Of a stretch of 64,000 bases of DNA, positions 52,559-60,230 are shown piece by piece; position 1 is the first letter of the stretch, and each line of letters begins with the position of its first letter. The translations under genes were made by a program, and so were the position numbers. The DNA comes from Coprenecus sp949297365 (lineage in GTDB: Bacteria > Bacteroidota > Bacteroidia > Bacteroidales > UBA932): NCBI GenBank assembly GCA_963931055.1, contig OZ006987.1, forward strand, positions 1,736,001 to 1,800,000, written 5' to 3'. The notes below the pieces were generated by a model. That model saw nothing but the letters and a program-made list of their open reading frames with translations, had not been told where the DNA came from and did no database searches.

Positions 52559-53632
52559 TTATTTCGAGCGGAGGAAGCGCAGGGCGCGGGTCATGTAGCG
52601 GGGCAGCTGCTTGTGCGGGTCGCGCTTCTCCAGATGGAGGTAGATGCCCCATTTCTTCAGGATGGGAACCTTGAAGGTCTCCACGAACTCTATCAGGGTG
52701 CCGTCCGGGTCCTCGACGTAGGTGAAATGGCCGTCGGCCTCGCCCATCTTGAAGTCCCGTCCGCCGTCGCAGACGAAGCTGTGGCCCAGGGACTCGGCTG
52801 TCTCGCGGATAGCCTCCATGTTGCGGATGTCGAAGCACAGGTGGATGAAGCCGGGGTCGCCCCAGTAGCGGCCTTCGTAGATCTTCCTGGGAGCAGGCAC
52901 GTCGAAGCCCTCGGGGATGCGCTGTACCAGCTCGATATGGGATGTGCCCATCACCTCGCTCAGCGGGCCCTCGATGGGCTTGCTGCGGGAGAGGAGGACA
53001 CGGCGCAGGGGATACTGGCTGCCGGGGACACCCTCCAGGTCAGCCTGTACACCGGTCACATCGTACTCGACCTTATCGTAGTCCATCAGGGTGGAATAGA
53101 ATTTCACGGAGCGGTCCATGTCGGTGACTCCGAGCACTGCTCCGTTGCCGCCGCCGAGGTTCTTGTCCTCGTCGAGGAAGACGTAGGAGTCGGACTCGAC
53201 CTCGAAGAGATTGTTCCAGGGATCGTAGAGGAAGAAATGCTCTCCGCCGGCGGGGTTCCTGGTCACGGGGGTGACGATACGGGCGCCGGAGTCCTTGCTC
53301 AGCTGCTCGTATGCGGCCCGGACGTCGCGGGACTTGATCTTGCAGGCGTAGATGCCCAGGTCTCCCAGGGCGGGCTCGAAGGCCACGTAGTTCAGCTCCC
53401 TGCCGCGGGGCTCCCATACCTCGAAGCCGGCGCCTCCGCGGAGATTGTACACCAGAATCGCGTAGCGGGGCTGCGGCTTGCCGCCGGTGTATGGCAGCAT
53501 CCGTTCTGCGACGCCCTCCGCACCGAAGATCTTGGTGTCGAATCCGAAATTGTCCTTGTACCATTTCCACGACTCGGCTACATTCCTTACGCCGATGCCG
53601 ACCTGCTGTATGCCACAGATGATTTTTTCCAT
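52559..53632 (-). CDS. Two-domain VOC (glyoxalase/bleomycin-resistance) family protein
   Basis: Protein of 357 residues with two vicinal-oxygen-chelate domains, about 1-135 (IQQVGIGVRNVAESWKWY...LYDPWNNLFEVE) and 140-310 (GVTDMDRSVKFYSTLMDYDK...GFIHLCFDIRNMEAIRE...VEDPDGTLIEFVE). The first metal position is Gln rather than His. HPPD-like dioxygenases and some lyases have this layout, but no pathway is indicated by known residues. The SDR gene starts just upstream on the same strand (24 bases between), so the two likely act together on the same substrate. Confidence 0.82.
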   Translation of the reverse strand: MEKIICGIQQVGIGVRNVAESWKWYKDNFGFDTKIFGAEGVAERMLPYTGGKPQPRYAILVYNLRGGAGFEVWEPRGRELNYVAFEPALGDLGIYACKIKSRDVRAAYEQLSKDSGARIVTPVTRNPAGGEHFFLYDPWNNLFEVESDSYVFLDEDKNLGGGNGAVLGVTDMDRSVKFYSTLMDYDKVEYDVTGVQADLEGVPGSQYPLRRVLLSRSKPIEGPLSEVMGTSHIELVQRIPEGFDVPAPRKIYEGRYWGDPGFIHLCFDIRNMEAIRETAESLGHSFVCDGGRDFKMGEADGHFTYVEDPDGTLIEFVETFKVPILKKWGIYLHLEKRDPHKQLPRYMTRALRFLRSK

Positions 53633-53656
53633 ATCGTATTTGTCTTTTATGCTTGA

Positions 53657-54448
53657 TTAATGTGCCGATACCTTTCTGGCCAGGATGTAGAACAGCCAGG
53701 GGGTGTATTTGTAGAAGTAAGCCATCAGCAGCTCCTTGCCGCCGATGAGTTTCTTGTGCTTCTCCTTGGCTATGGCCTTCAGAGCCACCTTGGCGCACTT
53801 GGTCACGTCCATTCCGTTGGCCTGGCCGGGGTCCATCTTGGCGAACTTCTCCCCGGAGGCGAGCAGGGCGCTCTTGGATATCTCGGTGCGGATGCGGCCT
53901 GGGATGAGGAAGGTGACTTTTATGTTGGGGTACTCCAGTTCCATGGATTCGTAGAAGCCGAACAGAGCGTGCTTCGAGGCGCAGTAGGCCGAGCGGAGCG
54001 GAAAGCCGAACAGGCCGGAGATGGAAGTGGTCACGGCGATGTGTATCTCTTTGGCTGTCTTCAGATGCTCCTTGAACTTCTTTATGATGTAAATGCCTCC
54101 GAAATAGTTGATCTCCATTAGTTTGCGGTCTAAGGCGATGTCGCAGTCGAGCGTAAGTGCCCTTTGGGATATGCCGGCGTTGAGCACGAAGAAGTCCGGC
54201 TTGACCCCGAGACTGTCCACATATTCCACCAGCGCGTCGATGGATTCACTGCTTTCGAGGTTCACTTCCTTGTGCCAGGCCTTTACCCCGTACTGCCTGC
54301 ACCGTTCCTCCACTTTTCTCAACTGCTCCTCACCGAGGCCGGAGAGTATCACATTTGTTCCTCTTTGTGCGAACTGGTAGGCGATGGCCTCGCCTATGCC
54401 CGTACCCCCGCCCGTTATCAGCAGGGTCTTGTCCTTGAACTGTACCAT
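53657..54448 (-). CDS. Short-chain dehydrogenase/reductase
   Basis: Classical SDR of 263 residues. The cofactor motif is TGGGTGIG and the NAG motif is VLNAGISQ. The catalytic triad is in TTSISGLFGFPLRSAYCASKHA (Ser, then Tyr-x-x-x-Lys). A C-terminal hydrophobic stretch (YKYTPWLFYILARKV) suggests membrane association, as in DHRS7-like and lipid-acting SDRs. Substrate unknown. A 3-ketosphinganine-type reductase is one possibility because sphingolipids are common in this order, but nothing proves it. Confidence 0.88.
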   Translation of the reverse strand: MVQFKDKTLLITGGGTGIGEAIAYQFAQRGTNVILSGLGEEQLRKVEERCRQYGVKAWHKEVNLESSESIDALVEYVDSLGVKPDFFVLNAGISQRALTLDCDIALDRKLMEINYFGGIYIIKKFKEHLKTAKEIHIAVTTSISGLFGFPLRSAYCASKHALFGFYESMELEYPNIKVTFLIPGRIRTEISKSALLASGEKFAKMDPGQANGMDVTKCAKVALKAIAKEKHKKLIGGKELLMAYFYKYTPWLFYILARKVSAH

Positions 54449-54506
54449 ATCCGTTTTCTTATTTCAACCTACAAACTTACGCAAAATACCGTTACGCTCT
54501 TCCATT

Positions 54507-54714
54507 TTATACTACATCCATTTTCAGGGCAATGAGGACGATCAGTCCTATCAGTGCCGCCGCCAGTACCAGCAGGAAGGCCCCTTTCTTTCAGCCTTTC
54601 TGCAACCGCCTGTAATTTCTTATTATCCGTGCGATTACCAGTTTCTGCCAAAGTGTCCGCAGTCTCATTTCTCCCAGGTGTCACTTGAGGAACTTCTTCT
54701 TCTTTGATGTCCAT
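54507..54714 (-). pseudogene. Small single-pass membrane protein with a frameshift before its membrane helix
   Basis: From ATG 54714 the frame encodes a polar N-terminus (MDIKEEEVPQVTPGRNETAD...KKLQAVAERLKERG). After about residue 43 the sequence turns into unlikely residues in this frame. In the neighbouring frame, across CTGAAAGAAAGGGGCC, it reads KGAFLLVLAAALIGLIVLIA followed by LKMDVV and a TAA at 54507-54509, a perfect membrane helix. One extra base in the A/G run explains the break. The -7 element TACTTTTG is at about 54733-54740, so the gene was or is expressed. Function unknown. Confidence 0.6.
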
Positions 54715-54817
54715 AGTCGGTCTTGAAATTAGTGCGCAAAAGTACTAAAAACTGTTAAGCAATGTGCGTACTGTCCCGTGGAGTGCTTTGTGGATATTGG
54801 CGGGCAGGCTGTGGATG

Positions 54818-55369
54818 TCATTGTTGGTCAATCAGAAACGCATCGGGATAATGTACCGTCCCGTGTATGTCTTTCAAGGCTCCTGGCTTTAGTTCCGCGA
54901 CCATGCAGCACTCGTCCGGGGCGTCGAAGGGAAATCTTATCCCGGACAGCGAGGCCTTTTTGTAACCGAATTTGGGGTAATAGTCTTTGTGCCCGAGCAG
55001 CACGGTTGCGCCAAATCCTGATTCTGACGCCTTTCTGTGTGCCTCACGGATAAGCATGGAGCCTATCCCGCTTCTTTGGAATGCCGGTAGTACGGACAAT
55101 GGGGCCACAGCCAATACCGTATGTGCCCTGTCGCCGGATATCACTTCGGCTTTTGAGAGCATGATGTGTCCGGCTATCTGTCCGTCAGCTGTCTCTGCTA
55201 CTAAGGAAAGTTCCGCTATATATGCGTCTGACTGTCTCAGCCTTTCTACGAGAAGGTGCTCTGTATGATTGCTTTCTTCGATATCCTGGAAAGCAGCTCT
55301 TATCACTTCGCGGACTTGTGTGAAATCCGCCGCGGTCTCTTGACGTATCGCAATGGTGTTGTGCATCAT
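54818..55369 (-). CDS. GNAT family N-acetyltransferase
   Basis: Acetyl-CoA-dependent acyltransferase of 183 residues, YhbS-like. The start MMHNTIAIRQETAADFTQVR at 55369 is chosen because the longer frame runs into repeat sequence and TATATTTG, a -7 element, lies at about 55470 on the minus strand. The acetyl-CoA loop is VLPAFQRSGIGSMLI, and GHKDYYPKFGYKKAS and the C-terminal MVAELKPGAL fit the YhbS subgroup. The substrate is unknown. Confidence 0.88.
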   Translation of the reverse strand: MMHNTIAIRQETAADFTQVREVIRAAFQDIEESNHTEHLLVERLRQSDAYIAELSLVAETADGQIAGHIMLSKAEVISGDRAHTVLAVAPLSVLPAFQRSGIGSMLIREAHRKASESGFGATVLLGHKDYYPKFGYKKASLSGIRFPFDAPDECCMVAELKPGALKDIHGTVHYPDAFLIDQQ

Positions 55370-55558
55370 CTGTGTGTTGTTCCGGCCCTGCCTGGGCATT
55401 CCTGCCTGTCTTGTCGGTCGGCTTTGTTCCGGGCCGTACCGGCTGCCTGTCGCAGGCTGGGTATTGTCTGTGCAAATATACAGTCTTCCTCCCGATTTGC
55501 AAGAATCTACCATGCCGTGCGTTTTCCCTCTCTCCCTTGGTCTGCTCATGAGCATCCG

Positions 55559-55980
55559 GCAGTCGAAAGACCAGGTCCTCCCATAGCTTCGCGGCGGACT
55601 CCTCCCTCTTGTGTTGAGGGCGGCAAGTCTTTTCTCCACAAAAATACCCTTAGCTTGCGAGGAAGATAAGCCCTTAAAATGACCATATTCTAAACAATTC
55701 CAGCGCTCCTAATATTCTTGAATTAAAATATCCGGCACTTCTACGAAACTTGGCGATACCTATCCTCAGCGGTAATCAGTCAACACGCTGTTATTCAACG
55801 TATAAGTTAAAACGCTCTGAGGACAGGGGTCATGATTTTTGCCTGTTTTCACCCATTTGGCCCACCCCTGTCCTTGGACTTGCTTGCATAAATTTCAGAT
55901 AATCAACGTATTGTGATAGTGAGGTGTAGGATAGGTGTTCCTCCCATCAACAGTCCCGTTGCCCTCAGTAAGGTGTGGGA
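55559..55980 (-). repeat. Mosaic intergenic repeat, copy 5 (diverged)
   Basis: Contains GTCGAAAGACCAGG (55563), GAGGGCGGCAAGTCTTTTCTCC (shown in part as GAGGGCGGCAAGTC at 55615), CTATCCTC at 55758, a hairpin GAGGACAGGGGT (55819-55830) with ACCCCTGTCCTT (55864-55875) around a 33-base core, and GTAGGATAGGTG at 55928. The arms and spacing match the other copies. The core itself is only distantly similar. No gene is seen in 55640-56005. Confidence 0.55.
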
Positions 55981-56006
55981 ATTGCGCTGTGTTTTTCAAT
56001 AACCTC

Positions 56007-56076
56007 GAAAAGTAGGGAGAAAAAGATGAAAAGTTGGGAGAAAACGGATGTAGGGTAGGGAGAAAAATGTATCTTT
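56007..56076 (+). promoter_or_regulatory. Direct repeats and promoter upstream of fic
   Basis: The unit (A)AGT(A/T)GGGAGAAAA occurs at about 56012 and 56030, and a shorter form GTAGGGAGAAAA at about 56054. A -7 element TATCTTTG is at 56069-56076. The same unit recurs inside the fic gene at 56890-56945. It may be a binding site or a leftover of a duplicated gene end. Confidence 0.5.
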
Positions 56077-56097
56077 GCAGAAAAAGGAGGACATATT

Positions 56098-57120
56098 ATG
56101 CAGACGGAACTCGAAAAATTGGTGTCCCTCTATAGGGAATTGGGCATAGACAGGCAGATAGACTATGACAAGTTCTATCTGTATTCGCTTATAACCCATT
56201 CAACGGCCATCGAAGGCTCAACCATTACCGAGCTCGAGAACCAAATCATGTTTGATCAAGGGGTCAGTTTAAAGGGGAAGAGCATATCGGAGCAGAATAT
56301 GAATCTCGACCTTAAAAATGCCTACGAATATGCCATACGGCTTGCCCGTGCCCACACTGATTTTACGATAGACGTGTTGAAAGAGCTGTCCGCTCTTGTT
56401 ATGAGGAATACCGGGCAGGAGTATAAGACGGTGTTGGGGGATTTTTCGTCAGCGAAAGGCGAATTGCGTCTGCTGAATGTTGCGGCAGGGGTCGGAGGAA
56501 AGTCGTACATGAATTACAGTAAGATTCAGGCCAGGCTGGCGGAGTTATGCGCGTGGCTGAATGAGGAGCGGAAAGGTTATACCGGCAAGAGTATCGCGCA
56601 ACTGTACCGGTTCAGTTTTGACGCTCATTATCATCTGGTGACGATACATCCATGGGCGGACGGCAACGGCAGAATGGCACGCCTTGTCATGAATATGCTG
56701 CAGTTTGAGTTCGGGCTGATTCCGACGAAAATCCTCAAAGAGGATAAGGAGGAATACATCAAGGCGTTGGTGGAAACCAGGGAGAGTGATGACCTGAATG
56801 TATTCAGGGGATTTATGACCTCCACGATGATCAAGAATCTTGCTCATGACATCGATGCATACCGCACATCTCTTGAGGAGCCTTCAATAAGTTGGGAGAA
56901 AACGGTAAAAGGTGGGGATAAAAAGATGAAAAGTAGGGAGAAAATCATCGTGCTGCTTTCTGAAGACAATACACTAAGCGCGGCTGCTCTGGCGGGGCTG
57001 ATAGGCATAAGTCCAAAAGCCGTGGAGAAGCATATTGCCAGGATGAAGGCCGATGGGGTGCTTAAACGCGTCGGGCCGGACAAAGGCGGGCATTGGCAAG
57101 TGCTTGTGGACAATATCTGA
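56098..57120 (+). CDS. Fic family AMP-transferase with N-terminal inhibitory motif and C-terminal winged helix
   Basis: Protein of 340 residues. The catalytic Fic motif is HPWADGNGRMAR (His about 184). An inhibitory helix motif STAIEGS (Ser35, Glu39, Gly40) lies in the N-terminus, placing it in class II, in which the Glu blocks ATP binding. A Lys-rich linker (EKTVKGGDKKMKSREK, about 262-282) leads to a winged helix-turn-helix (LSAAALAGLIGISPKAVEKH). It probably AMPylates a cellular target; no separate antitoxin is needed. The start at 56098 follows a -7 element by 22 bases. Confidence 0.9.
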   Translation: MQTELEKLVSLYRELGIDRQIDYDKFYLYSLITHSTAIEGSTITELENQIMFDQGVSLKGKSISEQNMNLDLKNAYEYAIRLARAHTDFTIDVLKELSALVMRNTGQEYKTVLGDFSSAKGELRLLNVAAGVGGKSYMNYSKIQARLAELCAWLNEERKGYTGKSIAQLYRFSFDAHYHLVTIHPWADGNGRMARLVMNMLQFEFGLIPTKILKEDKEEYIKALVETRESDDLNVFRGFMTSTMIKNLAHDIDAYRTSLEEPSISWEKTVKGGDKKMKSREKIIVLLSEDNTLSAAALAGLIGISPKAVEKHIARMKADGVLKRVGPDKGGHWQVLVDNI

Positions 57121-57472
57121 CGCTCCGGGACAGGGCTTTTAAGTCTCGTGTCCTATGCAATGTTTGTGTTTCTTTCTATGTTCCGGGTTCCGGTGAATTC
57201 CTCTAACGGCTGATGGACAGCGCAAGGTGTTGATGCCGTTGGGTTTGTCTGTGTCCATGACTTTTGCTATAAATGTACAGGTACAAAGATAACGGATTGT
57301 CCCGATACGGTGTTTGCCGTGAGACTCAATTTCTTGCGTTGTGCAGCAGAAGAAGTGCGTGGACAACGCAGACGGTCATAGGGCTGGCATGCATGTTGCG
57401 GCCCGAGACAGTATAGTTTTACTTATAGCAGAAACGGCTATGGTATCGGCCGTCCTGATGATTATTGACAAC
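57121..57472. other. Gene-free stretch
   Basis: About 350 bases with no convincing gene. TATCTTTG on the minus strand near 57283-57290 is a possible promoter. A 39-residue frame starts from it (57139-57258, minus strand) but is not recognised and looks compositionally random. Confidence 0.4.
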
Positions 57473-58003
57473 ATGGAAACAGCCAGACTTATCCTCCGTC
57501 CTTGGCAGGAAGCCGATGCGGAGGCTCTTTTCAAATATGCCAGTGACCCGGCTGTAGGTCCTATTGCCGGCTGGCCGCCGCATGTCTCAGTGGAGCACAG
57601 CCTGGAGATTATCCATACGGTGTTCGCCGCTCCCGAGACCTACGCCGTGGTGCTGAAGGAGACCGGTGAGCCGGTGGGCAGCGCGGGCATCATGTTCGGG
57701 GACGGTATGCACAGCGCGGCCATGCAGGAGGGGGAGGCCGAGATCGGCTACTGGATAGGGGTGCCTTACTGGGGCCGTGGCCTGATCCCCGAGGCGGTGC
57801 GCTGCCTGATACGGAGATGTTTTACAGAACTGGGAGTCTCCGCCGTATGGTGCGGCTATTACGACGGGAACCGGCAGTCCCAAAGGGTCATGGAGAAATG
57901 CGGACTGAAGTACCACCACACCGAGACCGGCAATGTCTCGCCGTTGGGAGACGTGCGTACGGAGCATTTCATGCGCCTTACGTTAGAGGAATGGCAGACT
58001 TGA
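57473..58003 (+). CDS. GNAT family N-acetyltransferase (RimJ/RimL type)
   Basis: Acetyltransferase of 176 residues. METARLILRPWQEADAEALF is the RimJ/RimL-like start and sets the ATG at 57473. IGYWIGVPYWGRGLIPEAVR is the acetyl-CoA loop, and GNRQSQRVMEKCGLKYHH the final strand-helix. Members acetylate ribosomal proteins, small molecules or peptides; the substrate is unknown. Its last codons merge into the DUF3791 remnant, so sequence just after the stop belongs to a different gene. Confidence 0.88.
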   Translation: METARLILRPWQEADAEALFKYASDPAVGPIAGWPPHVSVEHSLEIIHTVFAAPETYAVVLKETGEPVGSAGIMFGDGMHSAAMQEGEAEIGYWIGVPYWGRGLIPEAVRCLIRRCFTELGVSAVWCGYYDGNRQSQRVMEKCGLKYHHTETGNVSPLGDVRTEHFMRLTLEEWQT

Positions 58004-58106
58004 TTTCTTCTTTAAGCATTACAACGTGATGCATACTCAGTCGTTTGAGGATACAATCAGCGATCTGGTGCAGGTGTGCGGCAGAAATGGAGGACGTTTG
58101 TCATGA
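57999..58106 (+). pseudogene. DUF3791 C-terminal remnant
   Basis: The frame reads FFKHYNVMHTQSFEDTISDL and ends in a Gly-rich tail with TGA at 58104-58106. The LHTQS-like motif is diagnostic of DUF3791, a small protein normally of about 70 residues that precedes DUF3990. The N-terminal half is missing where the GNAT gene begins. The stop overlaps the start of the DUF3990 remnant (ATGA), the usual arrangement of this pair. Confidence 0.6.
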
Positions 58107-58202
58107 GGCTTTATCACGGCTCAAATGTCATGATAGACAAGCCGGACTTGTCCCGTTCAAAACCGTTCAAGGATTTCGGACGGGGTTTTATCTGCGTCAT
58201 GA
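58103..58202 (+). pseudogene. DUF3990 N-terminal remnant
   Basis: ATG 58103 gives MRLYHGSNVMIDKPDLSRSK then PFKDFGRGF, the diagnostic N-terminus of DUF3990, an ADP-ribosyltransferase-like family. One base is missing within GGGGTTTTATCTG, so the expected GFYL falls into another frame. The gene ends abruptly at about 58202, where sequence of the EamA gene in the opposite orientation begins. Confidence 0.62.
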
Positions 58203-58579
58203 TTCTCCAGGTCCTGTCGGCTTTTGCTGGCGGTGACGAGGTACACGCCGGTGAAAATCAGTACGACTGCGGCGGCTTTTATCAGGTTGAGGGACTCCAT
58301 TCCGCAGCATATCGCCACAATGCAGGCGACGACGGGCTGGACATAGTTGTACATGCCGGCCACGGTCGGGCGCAGGTTTTTCTGTCCTATCACTATGAGC
58401 ATGTAGCTGATGAAGGTCGCGCCTATCACGATGAACAGGATGCCGGCTATGGTCTGGGGTGTCAACTCGTTCCATCTGGTGGCCATCAGCTCGTCCGCCG
58501 AGAACGGGAGGATGCAGATGAAGGCGTAGGTGAACAGCCATTTCATCGTGGTGAAGAGGGAGGGAGTATTTTCGTACAA
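58157..58579 (-). pseudogene. EamA (DMT) transporter, C-terminal half
   Basis: The frame encodes the second five-helix half of an EamA transporter: MKWLFTYAFICILPF, TIAGILFIVIGATFISYMLI, GQKNLRPTVAGMYNYVQPVV, AAAVVLIFTGVYLVTASKS. The first half is missing; upstream of the TTG at 58579 the frame goes a short way (QYRFLYENTPSLF) then stops. The natural C-terminus near 58205 is replaced by codons that are antisense to the DUF3990 remnant. It cannot form a complete transporter. Confidence 0.8.
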
Positions 58580-58734
58580 AAAACGATATTGAAATAGGAA
58601 TATATTAAAAATAAGCTACTTATAAGCATTTCTCAAAAAACGAGGTAATGACTTGGAAACAGTCACAAATTCTGCAATATGCGGTAAATTTCTGTCAAAC
58701 AACTCTTGTCTTAGCGAAAAGCAACCAAATTCTA

Positions 58735-59085
58735 TTACCGTTTCCCATATTTCTTTTCAAATAATTCTGTATTCTTCTCTCCCCATGCAATCATAGCATC
58801 GATGATGGGAATAAGCGTCATCCCCAACGGAGTGATAGCATACTCCGAACGAGGAGGCAGTTCAGGGTAGATGGTCTTCGATACGAGCCCGTCCTCTACC
58901 AGTTCCTTCAGTTGCAAGTCGAGCACACGAGGCGTGGCTTCGGGAAATATCTTGTGCAATTCACTGGGACGCAGGGCACGGTGGCGCAGTTCGTCCAAGA
59001 TGCATGACTTCCACTTGGAATCAATCAGGCTCATGGTCAGCCGCAAGGGACAGTCCAAATCTACGGGTATCTTTCTTTCGTACAT
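58735..59085 (-). CDS. HxlR-family transcriptional regulator
   Basis: Winged-helix regulator of 116 residues. CPLRLTMSLIDSKWKSCILDEL holds the conserved Cys and the first helix, PSELHKIFPEATPRVLDLQL the recognition region, and PPRSEYAITPLGMTL the wing. HxlR-type proteins often react to electrophiles or aldehydes through the N-terminal Cys. It is divergent from the NTF2-like and FMN-reductase genes and probably controls them through the repeats at 59148-59186. The region 58580-58734 upstream of its stop is AT-rich with no gene. Confidence 0.92.
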   Translation of the reverse strand: MYERKIPVDLDCPLRLTMSLIDSKWKSCILDELRHRALRPSELHKIFPEATPRVLDLQLKELVEDGLVSKTIYPELPPRSEYAITPLGMTLIPIIDAMIAWGEKNTELFEKKYGKR

Positions 59086-59147
59086 GGTTTTATCTTTATT
59101 GAATGTTACGCCTGCAAAGGTAAGGATAATATATCGTAACGGGTATA

Positions 59148-59218
59148 TACCGAATAATTTTTCAGTATATGAATAATTTTTCGGTACTTGTGCAAACTGG
59201 AGGAATCACCTACCTTTG
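59148..59218. promoter_or_regulatory. Operator repeats and promoter in the hxlR divergent region
   Basis: The direct repeat GAATAATTTTTC(A/G)GTA occurs at 59152-59167 and 59171-59186. The outer edges TACCGAA (59148) and TTCGGTA (59180-59186) make an inverted repeat. The -7 element TACCTTTG for the plus-strand gene is at 59211-59218 with CTTG 20 bases before it, so the repeats touch the -33 region. Confidence 0.6.
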
Positions 59219-59256
59219 CAGCATCAAAACAAGATAATCAATTAAACATTAGCATC

Positions 59257-59640
59257 ATGAGAGCAAATATCGAAGAGTACAAGGCAGTGGAAGAAGCTGC
59301 CATGAAGTTTGTGAAAAGTGTGGCAGAAGGCAACAGCAAGTATGCCCGCGAATTGTTTATTGACGAAGCCGTCTTATTCGGCTACTTGGACGGGAATCTG
59401 GAGCACGGCAGCATCGAGCAGTTCTACCACAATGTGGACACCGTAGGCGCAGGCGATGACTTCAAGGCACGCATCGACGTGGTGGACGTAGAAGAGACCC
59501 TCGCCGTGGTGCGCGTGCTGGAAGAGAAATGGGGAGGCCGTATCGACTTCACCGACTACCTGCTGCTGATGAAGATGGACGGCGAGTGGCGGTGCGTGGC
59601 GAAGGCGTACAATCAGAATTCGAATACCATTCAAAAGTAA
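59257..59640 (+). CDS. NTF2-like (lumazine-binding-type) protein
   Basis: Protein of 127 residues with the cone-shaped NTF2 fold: an N-terminal helix (EYKAVEEAAMKFVKSVAEGN), FIDEAVLFGYLDGNLEHG and IDFTDYLLLMKMDGEWRCVA. The start at 59257 follows the promoter at 59211. Such proteins are found near oxidoreductases and HxlR regulators and are thought to bind small hydrophobic or electrophilic compounds. The broken FMN reductase follows 12 bases after its stop. Confidence 0.85.
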   Translation: MRANIEEYKAVEEAAMKFVKSVAEGNSKYARELFIDEAVLFGYLDGNLEHGSIEQFYHNVDTVGAGDDFKARIDVVDVEETLAVVRVLEEKWGGRIDFTDYLLLMKMDGEWRCVAKAYNQNSNTIQK

Positions 59641-59652
59641 GGAGGAAGCGTC

Positions 59653-59971
59653 ATGAAGATAACAGTTATTACGGGAAGTCCACGCAAGCATGGCAACAGC
59701 TTTGCCATGACGGACGCATTTATCAGGGAAGCGGAGACACTCGGCCACACGGTGCGACGATTTCAACCTTATCGCACCTGCCATTATGGAAGCCGATGCT
59801 GTTGTATTCACCATGCCAACCTACTGGTATTCCATCCCGGCACAGATAAAGGGTGTGATTGACCGCCTGTTTTCATTCGTGGTGGGCGGAAAGGATATCG
59901 CCGGAAAGAAATGCGGACTGATAGCCTGCTGCGAAGAAAACGACGACAACACTGGAGGCCATAGCTGCTAA
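59653..59971 (+). pseudogene. NADPH-dependent FMN reductase family protein, internally deleted
   Basis: The N-terminus is a normal flavodoxin-like start (MKITVITGSPRKHGNSFAMT). At about 59765 the frame breaks and about 35 residues are missing, including the Cys-rich segment usual for the family. The next frame has NLIAPAIMEADAVVFTMPTY and KCGLIACCEEND, then joins unrelated sequence at about 59948. The 3' end is thus also lost. In intact form it would be a quinone or nitro-reductase. Confidence 0.75.
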
Positions 59972-60230
59972 ATTCCATCTTTCCCCGAAATACGCCGGAC
60001 GGTTTTTCAAGCGGAACTTCGGGGAGGATTACAAGCAGTATCTGACCAAAAGCCGGCTGAGGACGGTGGAGGATCTGCTGCTGAATACCGGGATGACGGT
60101 CAAGGAGATAGCGGCCCAGACGGGGTATGTCGACTCCTGCTACCTCAGCCGGCTTTTCGTGCGGCATTACGGCGTCACTCCGCTGCAGTACAGGAGGCGG
60201 AGGCCGGCTGAAGCGGGGCTTACTGTTTCT
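59958..60230 (+). pseudogene. AraC-type regulator, C-terminal DNA-binding domain fragment
   Basis: The frame reads LEAIAAKFHLSPKYAGRFFK and continues with EIAAQTGYVDSCYLSRLFVR then HYGVTPLQYR, a complete double helix-turn-helix of an AraC regulator. There is no start codon or sensing domain; it joins directly to the broken FMN reductase gene. The tail overlaps the convergent tolC-like stop. It may be a relic of the regulator that formerly controlled a neighbouring operon. Confidence 0.72.

Noticed and set aside
57139..57366. A 75-residue minus-strand frame near a promoter-like TATCTTTG
   Set aside because: No family resemblance and random-looking composition; kept only as a note in the gap entry.
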